Origin: an uncultured Clostridia bacterium
GTDB taxonomy: Bacteria > Bacillota > Clostridia > Lachnospirales > Lachnospiraceae
DNA length: 10,343 nt
Reading direction: 5' to 3'
Assembly: GCA_945622055.1 (NCBI GenBank)
Contig: CALZBV010000068.1
Location: forward strand, 1-10,343
The position numbers and the translations under genes are program-made. The first letter of the stretch is position 1. The number at the start of each line of letters is the position of its first letter. Shown here in pieces: positions 1 to 6,085 of this stretch. The notes beneath the pieces are model-generated. The model worked only from the letters and a program-made list of their open reading frames with translations. It was not told the origin of the DNA and made no database searches.

Positions 1-2381
1 AGTACTGCGTCCTCGTAGTTGTAACCTTCCCAGGTCATGAATCCGATTAACGGGTTCTTACCAAGTGCAAGCTCACCCTGGTACGTGGACGGACCGTCTG
101 CGATTACCTGACCGGCCTTAACCTTCTCGCCCTTAACCACAATGGTTCTCTGGTTGATACAGGTACCCTGGTTACTTCTTGAAAACTTGGCAACACGGTA
201 AGTATCCTTGGTTCCGTCTTCACAACGAACCACGATTTCCGTTGCGGAAGCACGCTCTACCACACCGTCGTGCAGTGCAACAACACAGACACCGGAGTCA
301 ACAGCGGTCTTCATTTCCATGCCGGTACCAACAACAGGAGCTTCCGTTAACATAAGCGGAACGGCCTGACGCTGCATGTTGGAACCCATGAGTGCACGGT
401 TTGCGTCATCGTTTTCAAGGAACGGAATCATCGCCGTAGCAACAGAGAATACCATCTTCGGCGATACGTCCATGAGGTCAACCTTCTTCTTTTCAAAGAG
501 GGAGGTTTCTTCTCTGAAACGACCGGAAACATTGTTGTTTACAAAGTAGCCGTTCTCATCCAGCGGCTCAATTGCCTGTGCAACAACATACTTATCTTCT
601 TCATCTGCGGTCAGATATACAACCTCATCCGTAACACGCGGATTCTTCGGATCTGACTTATCAAGCTTACGATACGGAGCCTCAACAAATCCATACTCAT
701 TGATACGGGCATAGGATGCGAGGGAGTTAATAAGACCGATGTTCGGACCTTCCGGGGTCTCAATCGGACACATTCTGCCGTAATGGGAATAGTGTACGTC
801 TCGAACCTCGAAGCCTGCACGGTCTCTGGAAAGACCACCCGGTCCAAGTGCAGAGAGACGACGCTTATGTGTCAGCTCACCTAACGGGTTGTTCTGGTCC
901 ATAAACTGGGACAGCTGGGAGCTTCCGAAGAACTCCTTCACTGCAGCAGTAACCGGCTTGATGTTGATTAAAGTCTGCGGGCTTACGCTGTCCATATCCT
1001 GTGTGGACATACGCTCACGAACCACACGCTCCATACGGGAAAGACCGATACGGTACTGGTTCTGAAGCAGCTCGCCGACTGCACGGATACGACGGTTTCC
1101 GAGATGGTCGATATCGTCGGAATTGCCGATGCCGTACTCTAAGTGAATGTTATAATTAATGGAAGCAAGAATATCTTCCTTCGTAATATGCTTTGGAATA
1201 AGCTCGGACATGTTGCGCTTAATCTCTTCGATCAGCTCATCTCCGTCAAAGTTATCAAGGAGCTCCTTTAATACCGGATAATAAACGTTTTCCTTGATTC
1301 CAAGCTCAGCCTTATCGCAGTCAACATACTCGTTGATATCAACCATAAGGTTAGAGAGAACCTTAACGTTTCTTTCTTCGGTCTGAACAAGAATGCTCGG
1401 AACTGCAGCATTCTGTATCTTTATTGCAATCTCCTCAGTGATCACAGCACCCTTTTCAGCAATCACTTCACCGGTAGTAACATCGATCACATCCTCAGCC
1501 AAAACCCAGCCTACGACGCGGTTCTTTAAGTGAAGCTTCTTATTAAACTTATAACGGCCAACCTTTGCAAGGTCATAGCGTCTGGAATCGAAGAACATAC
1601 CGTTAATAAGCGGTTCTGCACTCTCTACGGAAAGCGGCTCGCCCGGACGAAGCTTCTTATACAGCTCCAAAAGACCATCCTGATAATTCTCAGACGGGTC
1701 CTTGGTAAAGCTCTCTAAAATCTTCGGCTCTTCGCCAAAGAGGTCGATAATCTGCTGGTTCGTACCAATACCAAGGGCACGAATCAAAACAGTAATCGGC
1801 ACCTTACGGTTACGGTCGACACGAACGTAAAAGACATCGTTCGAGTCGGTCTCATATTCCAGCCATGCACCACGGTTCGGAATTACCGTACAGGAATACA
1901 GCTTTTTACCAATCTTATCGTGACTGATCGCATAATAAATTCCAGGGGAACGAACCAACTGGCTTACAATAACACGTTCAGCGCCGTTGATTACAAAGGT
2001 ACCGGTGGCGGTCATCAGCGGAAGATCACCCATAAAAATGTCATGTTCCTTGATATCGTCAGTCTCTTTGTTGTGAAGTCTGACTCTTACCTTCAGCGGA
2101 GCAGCATAGGTTGCGTCGCGTTCCTTGCACTCTTCAATGGTATACTTTTTATCCTCCTCGCAAAGCTGGAAGCTGACGAATTCAAGACTCAGATGGTTAT
2201 TATAGTCCGTAATCGGCGAAATATCAGCAAATACCTCGTCAAGTCCTTCCTCTAAAAACCACCGATACGAGTCCTTCTGAACCTCAATGAGATTCGGCAT
2301 CTCCAATACTTCCTTCTGCTTGGAAAAACTCATTCGGACACCCTTGCCTACCTGCATCGGCTTAATTCTGTTTTTTACCAT
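1..2381 (-). CDS. rpoB: RNA polymerase beta subunit, N-terminal two thirds (runs off left edge)
   Basis: The beta subunit of DNA-dependent RNA polymerase, part of the catalytic core. The reading frame opens at ATG 2379-2381, with AAGGGGTG 9 nt upstream (2391-2398) as ribosome binding site. It stays open to the left edge, giving about 793 residues; family members are near 1,200-1,300, so the C-terminal third is outside. Visible signatures are RSPGIYY and IPNRGAWLE in the N-terminal half, the rifampicin pocket SQLSQFMDQNNPLGELTHKR (about residues 487-506, bases 865-923), then RLSALGPGGL and CPIETPEGPNIGLI. Residues equivalent to E. coli D516, H526 and S531 are D495, H505 and S510, the usual rifampicin-sensitive states. 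Family identity is certain. Unusually, the gene upstream is not rplL but a divergent SseB-like gene, and rpoB has its own promoter. Confidence 0.98.
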   Translation of the reverse strand, partial: MVKNRIKPMQVGKGVRMSFSKQKEVLEMPNLIEVQKDSYRWFLEEGLDEVFADISPITDYNNHLSLEFVSFQLCEEDKKYTIEECKERDATYAAPLKVRVRLHNKETDDIKEHDIFMGDLPLMTATGTFVINGAERVIVSQLVRSPGIYYAISHDKIGKKLYSCTVIPNRGAWLEYETDSNDVFYVRVDRNRKVPITVLIRALGIGTNQQIIDLFGEEPKILESFTKDPSENYQDGLLELYKKLRPGEPLSVESAEPLINGMFFDSRRYDLAKVGRYKFNKKLHLKNRVVGWVLAEDVIDVTTGEVIAEKGAVITEEIAIKIQNAAVPSILVQTEERNVKVLSNLMVDINEYVDCDKAELGIKENVYYPVLKELLDNFDGDELIEEIKRNMSELIPKHITKEDILASINYNIHLEYGIGNSDDIDHLGNRRIRAVGELLQNQYRIGLSRMERVVRERMSTQDMDSVSPQTLINIKPVTAAVKEFFGSSQLSQFMDQNNPLGELTHKRRLSALGPGGLSRDRAGFEVRDVHYSHYGRMCPIETPEGPNIGLINSLASYARINEYGFVEAPYRKLDKSDPKNPRVTDEVVYLTADEEDKYVVAQAIEPLDENGYFVNNNVSGRFREETSLFEKKKVDLMDVSPKMVFSVATAMIPFLENDDANRALMGSNMQRQAVPLMLTEAPVVGTGMEMKTAVDSGVCVVALHDGVVERASATEIVVRCEDGTKDTYRVAKFSRSNQGTCINQRTIVVKGEKVKAGQVIADGPSTYQGELALGKNPLIGFMTWEGYNYEDAV

Positions 2382-2390
2382 GGACGTTTT

Positions 2391-2398
2391 CACCCCTT
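2391..2398 (-). promoter_or_regulatory. Ribosome binding site of rpoB
   Basis: On the minus strand AAGGGGTG lies 9 nt before ATG 2379-2381. This fixes the start; the protein then begins MVKNRIKPMQVGKGVRMSFS. Confidence 0.85.
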
Positions 2399-2447
2399 GA
2401 ATGAATTTGTGCAACTGTAGTAGCAGTCAAAATAAAACGCACGAAAG

Positions 2448-2493
2448 CCACAATATAGAAGCTTTTTCACGCAAAAAAAGCCATATCTTGTGG
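2448..2493 (-). promoter_or_regulatory. Long hairpin in the rpoB 5' leader
   Basis: The arms CCACAAGATATGG and CTATATTGTGG (minus strand) pair with one bulged G. They enclose a perfect inner stem GCTTTTT/AAAAAGC with a 7-nt loop, giving about 46 nt of structure. It lies roughly 70 nt upstream of the rpoB start, inside the inferred transcript. The role is unknown; it could affect mRNA stability, processing or partial termination. Only the pairing is seen. Confidence 0.5.
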
Positions 2494-2506
2494 TTCGTTA
2501 TTATAA

Positions 2507-2527
2507 TTTTAAGAAAATCTCTTAAAA
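2507..2527. repeat. 8-bp perfect inverted repeat in the rpoB upstream region
   Basis: TTTTAAGA, a 5-nt spacer (AAATC), then TCTTAAAA. On the minus strand it lies in the spacer of a weak possible second rpoB promoter (TTTTTA, 17 nt, then TATAAT at 2502-2507). It could be an operator or chance in AT-rich DNA. Confidence 0.4.
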
Positions 2528-2531
2528 ACTC

Positions 2532-2560
2532 TTTTCTTTTGACTTTGAATGTGCTATAAT
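2532..2560 (+). promoter_or_regulatory. Candidate extended -10 promoter directed toward the SseB-like gene
   Basis: TGCTATAAT (2552-2560) is a perfect -10 hexamer with the TGn extension. The -35 position 17 nt upstream is TTTTCT, a weak match. A TTGACT at 2539-2544 is too close (10 nt) to serve. If active, it would start near 2567 and transcribe a leader of about 240 nt ahead of the SseB-like gene. It would converge on the rpoB promoter on the other strand. Confidence 0.35.
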
Positions 2561-2600
2561 AAATGGTGAAGGCACATTGCACCACAATAGTGCATTTTTC

Positions 2601-2629
2601 ATATTACCACATTTTTGTCAAGTTGTCAA
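2601..2629 (-). promoter_or_regulatory. Main promoter of rpoB
   Basis: On the minus strand: TTGACA at 2624-2629, a 17-nt spacer, and TAATAT at 2601-2606 preceded by TGG (extended -10). A second TTGACA at 2616-2621 is only 9 nt from the -10 and is unlikely to act with it. Transcription would begin near 2594, giving a leader of about 210 nt before the rpoB ATG. A dedicated strong promoter fits with rplL being far away and ending in its own terminator. Confidence 0.8.
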
Positions 2630-2648
2630 TGATTTACGAAAATTTTTC

Positions 2649-2706
2649 CTCAGTTACAACTGACAGCTCCGGGGCCGAAGACTTCGGTTGACTGAGCCCG
2701 GATTTT
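2649..2706 (+). promoter_or_regulatory. Structured leader element with two mutually exclusive stems
   Basis: One possible stem pairs CTCAGTtaCAAC (2649-2660) with GTTGACTGAG (2687-2696), with a two-base bulge. A competing stem pairs TCCGGG (2668-2673) with CCCGGA (2697-2702), followed by TTTT, and encloses a small CCGA/TCGG hairpin. The two would interfere sterically and topologically, as in an attenuator or riboswitch. I recognise no known riboswitch consensus here. The structure could also be read on the minus strand. Confidence 0.4.
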
Positions 2707-2729
2707 CCCGTTTTTACACGGAATCTAAG

Positions 2730-2765
2730 GTGTAGATCCAAACGGATTTACACTTTTTCTTTTCT
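2730..2765 (+). terminator. Rho-independent terminator (leader or small RNA) upstream of the SseB-like gene
   Basis: GTGTAGATCC, loop AAAC, then GGATTTACAC form a 10-bp stem with one G-U pair, followed by TTTTTCTTTTC. It ends about 40 nt before the ATG of the downstream gene on the same strand, so it either attenuates that gene or ends a short transcript. GGAATCTA (2720-2727) could pair with TAGATCC (2733-2739) as an antiterminator, one A being bulged. Confidence 0.6.
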
Positions 2766-2804
2766 GTGCCCATGGGAAGGCAACTATATAATAGGAGGAA
2801 ACAT

Positions 2805-4151
2805 ATGAATTCAGGAAATTGTGCAAATGACGGACGCCGTTTCGCGCTTTTGGTAACGGATTGTTTTCTGTTTCCAAATAAAAATGGCATTCTGGTTACC
2901 GGTACGATCCACGGACAGATCAAAACCGGAGATGATGTATATCTCGTCGACCCGGAGCAGCGTGTTCTCACTTCCAGGGTCGTGGGAATTTCCCTGCTGG
3001 ACGAAGACGGAGAGATTGCTTCCGACAGTGCGGTAAACGAAGCTGCAAATCAGGCCATCGCCCTTCATCTGGCGTCTGTCACCTCTGAAGAAGAGGTTCC
3101 GAAATATACCGTAGTTACCAGTCTTCGTCCGCAGCAGGCCGTTGACCTTTCCCGCGGTATAGAGAACGGACAGCTCATCGGACTTTTAATGGAGTTTGCT
3201 ACCTGCTCTCAGGATCCGCAGTATATGTCTGCTTTGGTATATTCCCTCTGCCACTCGCACTATCTGGCAGTTACTTATGTTTCCGGCAGTCCGGCTGCAG
3301 ATGAATCCGGCAACATTACCATAAATGCCGACACAGATCTCGAGTTCCCGACCCTAAATGATTCCAAGGATGTCAATACAACCATGCTTCCGATTTTTAC
3401 CGACTGGGCTTCGCTTCAGCTTTGGCAGGAAATTTTCCATGATGTCAGACAACCGCGTTTTACGGTAATGCGATTCCCAAATGTTGTTTCTGTCTGCCGT
3501 AACTTAAGCGGTGCTATTATCAATGCATACGGTCCGGGTACGCTCGTCCTTCCGAATGACTTCATTACCCGTATCATCGCAACCAAGGGTTATCAGGATG
3601 AATTCGGAATGAATGCAGACAAGAACAAAATTCTTTCCGAAACAAAGCTTGATAAGGACCAGCAGATTCGTATCGTTGTTCCGACAGAGACTGACGAGCT
3701 TCGTCTGATTCGCGAAGAGATTCTTTCCGATGTAAAAAGCATGTCTGCCGTCAGGGAAGTATATCTGATGATAAAGCTGGATTCCGAAAATGAACCGGCA
3801 TATTACTGCGTCGCCGATTGTCCGCAGGATGACGTAAAGTCCGTATTCGAAAAGCTCGCCCGTGACACGACGCCGTTCCTTCACCAGATCAAACGCATTG
3901 AATTTCTCCCTGCCGCTGCCCTTACAATTCCGGATTCCATTGCGGCAGTCTGCCAGATTTACCCGGAGGATTCTATAAAAGCTTATGCAAATGGCGACCG
4001 TCTTCAAAAGCCTTCAGAGGTTTCGCCTTCTTCTGCCAAAGGACAGGTCTCCTACGAAGGCCACGGTGCTTCCACGAAAAGCACCGCAAATACGGATTAC
4101 GACCTGGAAGCCAACGAAAAGAGCATCAAAGAAGAGGCCGCGAAGAAATGA
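2805..4151 (+). CDS. SseB-family protein with EF-Tu domain-2-like N-terminus
   Basis: A 448-residue, apparently cytosolic protein with no signal peptide or membrane segment. The start is ATG 2805-2807, because AGGAGG lies 6 nt upstream; an earlier in-frame ATG at 2766 has no such site. Residues about 12-110 resemble the beta-barrel domain 2 of translation GTPases (GILVTGTIHGQIKTGDDVYL), without any G domain. Residues about 118-260 look like the SseB N-terminal domain (MLPIFTDWASLQLW at 194-207; NAYGPGTLVLPNDFI at 240-254). Residues about 288-370 look like the SseB C-terminal domain. The last 45 or so residues are a charged, low-complexity tail. E. coli SseB is known from a serine-sensitivity phenotype when overexpressed; its biochemistry is unclear, so no function is assigned. 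The gene is divergent from rpoB and convergent with the SOR operon. Domain calls are by recognition, not by search. Confidence 0.8.
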   Translation: MNSGNCANDGRRFALLVTDCFLFPNKNGILVTGTIHGQIKTGDDVYLVDPEQRVLTSRVVGISLLDEDGEIASDSAVNEAANQAIALHLASVTSEEEVPKYTVVTSLRPQQAVDLSRGIENGQLIGLLMEFATCSQDPQYMSALVYSLCHSHYLAVTYVSGSPAADESGNITINADTDLEFPTLNDSKDVNTTMLPIFTDWASLQLWQEIFHDVRQPRFTVMRFPNVVSVCRNLSGAIINAYGPGTLVLPNDFITRIIATKGYQDEFGMNADKNKILSETKLDKDQQIRIVVPTETDELRLIREEILSDVKSMSAVREVYLMIKLDSENEPAYYCVADCPQDDVKSVFEKLARDTTPFLHQIKRIEFLPAAALTIPDSIAAVCQIYPEDSIKAYANGDRLQKPSEVSPSSAKGQVSYEGHGASTKSTANTDYDLEANEKSIKEEAAKK

Positions 4152-4180
4152 CAGCTTGATTGCGAAATTCTGTTAAAGTA

Positions 4181-4225
4181 AAAAACCGCTATGTAGCTTT
4201 CACAAACTGCATAGCGGTATATTTT
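4181..4225. terminator. Bidirectional terminator between the SseB-like gene and sor
   Basis: ACCGCTATG (4185-4193) pairs with CATAGCGGT (4210-4218), extended inward by a few more pairs. On the minus strand the stem is followed by TTTTTTAC, a strong terminator for sor. On the plus strand it is followed by ATATTTTTG, a weaker U-tract for the SseB-like gene. Confidence 0.88.
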
Positions 4226-4245
4226 TGATAAAAGATACGGTCAGA

Positions 4246-4617
4246 CTACTCTGCCTTCCAAAGCCCGTGAAGATTACAATAAGCATACACAGCTACCACC
4301 GAATCACCCTCTGCCAAAACAAATTCAGCAACCGGTTTTTCCTCCGGCTTAAGCACTCTTCTCTGCACGCCACGAACCGTTTCAACTGCAACCCATTCAA
4401 TGAAATGAGCTTCCAGCATCGGATGCTCCACAGCACCTATGGTCACAGTTACTTTATTTCCCTCTGTATGATATACCGGCACATGCTTCTCAAAAGCACC
4501 GTCTGAGGTACCCGGTACAAGCTCTGTCATTTTTTGTCCACAGCACATTACCGGAACACCTGCATCCTTAACCATTTCCACAATATTTCCACAATGCTCA
4601 CAAACAAAAAATCTCAT
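4246..4617 (-). CDS. dfx: Desulfoferrodoxin (two-iron superoxide reductase)
   Basis: Reduces superoxide to hydrogen peroxide in the cytoplasm without releasing oxygen, using electrons from rubredoxin. It has 123 residues from ATG 4615-4617, with GGAGGG 8 nt upstream; an in-frame ATG at 4659 lies inside the preceding gene and is rejected. The N-terminal desulforedoxin-type site is C6-x2-C9 with C25-C26 (center I). The catalytic Fe(His)4Cys site (center II) is visible as H45 in EKHVP, H65, H71, C114 and H117, with the conserved E43-K44 pair. All ligands of a class with both iron centers are present. It sits 16 nt after the Hrb-rubrerythrin fusion, surely co-transcribed. The peroxide it makes is the substrate of rubrerythrin, and the upstream rubredoxin domain is a plausible electron donor (inference). 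Confidence 0.95.
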   Translation of the reverse strand: MRFFVCEHCGNIVEMVKDAGVPVMCCGQKMTELVPGTSDGAFEKHVPVYHTEGNKVTVTIGAVEHPMLEAHFIEWVAVETVRGVQRRVLKPEEKPVAEFVLAEGDSVVAVYAYCNLHGLWKAE

Positions 4618-4633
4618 GACAAAGACCCTCCGA

Positions 4634-5812
4634 CTAGTAGTTTTCCTTACGTACTTCAAAGAACGCCTGCGGATGATTGCATACCGGACATACCTCCGGA
4701 GCTTCCACGCCTACAACAACATGTCCACAGTTGCGGCATTCCCACATGGTAACACCGCTCTTTTTGAATACCTCCATTGCTTCAACATTGTGAAGAAGGG
4801 CGCGGTATCTTTCCTCATGCATCTTCTCAATGGCACCAACGCCTCTGAACTGTGCAGCCAGCTCCGGGAAGCCCTCTTCCTCGGCATCCTTCGCCATTCT
4901 CTCATACATATCGGTCCATTCAGCATTCTCACCCTCTGCAGCATGAAGGAGATTCGCTGCGGTATCGCCAAGCTCTCCAAGTGCCTTAAACCAAAGCTTT
5001 GCATGCTCCTTCTCATTCTCTGCCGTCTGTAAGAACAACGCAGCAATCTGCTCATACCCTGCTTTCTTTGCCACGGAAGCAAAATAAGTGTACTTATTTC
5101 TTGCCTGGGATTCTCCTGCAAATGCCTCCCACAGATTCTTTTCCGTTTTTGTTCCTGCGTACTTGTTTGCCATAGTTTTTTCCTCCGTTTTCTTTATTAC
5201 TTTTTCAAAATCCGATGCCGGATGTTTGCAAAGTGGGCAGATAAAATCCTCCGGGAGTTCTTCCCCGACATATTCATAGCCACAGATCGTACATCTCCAG
5301 ATTGTCTGTCCATCCTCTGTTTTCCCTACCTCCTGTGGCTTCGGCTTGATATTTTTCATATAATAATCGTAGGTAGCAGAGGCTTCCTCTCCTAACACCT
5401 CCATGTCCGTAATCTCACCAATAAACATGGTATGTGAGCCCAGATCCTCTGTTTTATCCACTTTTACGGAAATATAAGCATTTGTTCCTTCTGTCACATA
5501 ACAGATGCCGTTTTGCCCTCTTCCAAAAGCCGTAAATCCGGCAAATTTATCCGCTTCTCTTCCCGACTGAAAACCAAAACGCTTAAACAGCTCAAAGGTG
5601 GCCTTCTGACTGATAACAGAAACTGTAAATTCCCCCGTTCTCATAATCATATCATGCGTATAATTCGCCTTATTCACACAGATACTCATCTGGTTCGGCG
5701 TTGACGCAGCCTGGATCGCCGTATTGATGATACAGCCGTTGTCCTTCCCACCTTCTTTGGCAGTAAGCACAAAAAGACCGTAGCTCAGCTTATACATTGC
5801 TTTTTTGTCCAT
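4634..5812 (-). CDS. Flavin reductase-rubredoxin-rubrerythrin fusion (Hrb-Rbr)
   Basis: A 392-residue multidomain redox protein, likely an NAD(P)H-driven peroxidase. Residues 1-165 are an FMN-binding flavin reductase-like domain (NGCIINTAIQAAS, VNKANYTHDMI). Residues 170-204 are rubredoxin (C174-x2-C177, C192-x2-C195). Together they match high molecular weight rubredoxin, Hrb, known from Moorella. Residues 214-392 are a complete rubrerythrin: di-iron helix motifs with E234, E267-x2-H270 and the later EKMHEERY, then a terminal rubredoxin-like site (C359, C362, C375, C378). Hrb and rubrerythrin are usually separate proteins; here a linker of about nine residues joins them. Start ATG 5810-5812 has GGAAGGAG at 5819-5826. 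A second good ribosome binding site and ATG exist at 5173, so free rubrerythrin of 179 residues may also be made. Electron flow from pyridine nucleotide through FMN and rubredoxin to peroxide is inferred from the families. Confidence 0.92.
   Translation of the reverse strand: MDKKAMYKLSYGLFVLTAKEGGKDNGCIINTAIQAASTPNQMSICVNKANYTHDMIMRTGEFTVSVISQKATFELFKRFGFQSGREADKFAGFTAFGRGQNGICYVTEGTNAYISVKVDKTEDLGSHTMFIGEITDMEVLGEEASATYDYYMKNIKPKPQEVGKTEDGQTIWRCTICGYEYVGEELPEDFICPLCKHPASDFEKVIKKTEEKTMANKYAGTKTEKNLWEAFAGESQARNKYTYFASVAKKAGYEQIAALFLQTAENEKEHAKLWFKALGELGDTAANLLHAAEGENAEWTDMYERMAKDAEEEGFPELAAQFRGVGAIEKMHEERYRALLHNVEAMEVFKKSGVTMWECRNCGHVVVGVEAPEVCPVCNHPQAFFEVRKENY
5171..5186 (-). promoter_or_regulatory. 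rbr: Internal ribosome binding site and ATG for free rubrerythrin
   Basis: Within the fusion, GGAGG (5182-5186) stands 8 nt before an in-frame ATG (5171-5173) encoding MANKYAGTKTEKNL, a typical rubrerythrin N-terminus. The product from here would be 179 residues, the normal length for the family. This suggests a former or still active separate start. Confidence 0.65.
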
Positions 5813-5840
5813 AACAAACTCCTTCCAAATAAATTTCCGA

Positions 5841-5851
5841 TAACTGAGTTA
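5841..5851. promoter_or_regulatory. Palindrome over the transcription start of the Hrb-Rbr/SOR operon
   Basis: TAACTGAGTTA is a perfect 5-1-5 palindrome directly downstream of the -10 hexamer, overlapping the expected start near 5845. The position suits a repressor operator. The regulator is not identifiable from the sequence. Confidence 0.4.
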
Positions 5852-5880
5852 ATTATAGCACAATTTTCAAATTTTGTAAA
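5852..5880 (-). promoter_or_regulatory. Promoter of the Hrb-Rbr/SOR operon
   Basis: On the minus strand: TTTACA (5875-5880), a 17-nt spacer, and TATAAT (5852-5857) preceded by TGC, an extended -10. The leader is about 35 nt, leading to the AAGGAG site of the fusion gene. Confidence 0.85.
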
Positions 5881-5893
5881 TAAAATTTTGAAA
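5865..5893. repeat. AT-rich inverted repeat around the -35 of the Hrb-Rbr promoter
   Basis: TTTCAAA, 15 nt, TTTGAAA, with a nested AATTTT/AAAATT pair (5870-5875, 5882-5887). It spans the -35 element and could be an operator. In such AT-rich DNA it may also be chance. Confidence 0.3.
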
Positions 5894-5961
5894 TTTTTCG
5901 GAAGCTGAAGCTTCTCATTTCCAATCGTGCGCGTACGCATCCTTACGAATCGTTTTCGCCA

Positions 5962-5985
5962 AATACGATGCACAATACGATGCAC
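5962..5985. repeat. Tandem 12-bp direct repeat
   Basis: AATACGATGCAC occurs twice in immediate succession, between the xfp terminator and the Hrb-Rbr promoter. No function is evident. Confidence 0.6.
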
Positions 5986-6015
5986 ATTTCCATACAACAA
6001 AAGGAGCATGCAACC

Positions 6016-6053
6016 AAAAGGGGCATGAGAACGGAGAACCGTTTTCATGCCCC
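6016..6053 (-). terminator. Terminator of xfp
   Basis: On the minus strand a 15-bp stem (GGGGCATGAAAACGG paired with CCGTTCTCATGCCCC, one G-U) has a TTCT loop and is followed by TTTT. It lies about 32 nt past the phosphoketolase stop codon and separates xfp from the oxidative-stress operon. Confidence 0.92.
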
Positions 6054-6085
6054 TGCATCTATGTCAATTTAGTTTGGAAAACAAA

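Noticed and set aside
829..940. Possible rifampicin-resistance changes in rpoB
   Set aside because: The key pocket residues match the sensitive form; the Gly at 501, where E. coli has Ser522, lies at a position that already varies among Firmicutes.
2563..2691. A 42-codon frame that could be a leader peptide ending inside the first leader hairpin
   Set aside because: Its ATG precedes the expected transcription start, and a shorter internal ATG has no ribosome binding site.
2787..2792. TATAAT just before the SseB-like gene
   Set aside because: It directly abuts the AGGAGG site, so transcripts from it would lack the ribosome binding site, and no -35 is at the right distance.
3504..4007. A 167-codon minus-strand frame
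   Set aside because: It is antisense to the SseB-like gene, whose domains and ribosome binding site are clear.
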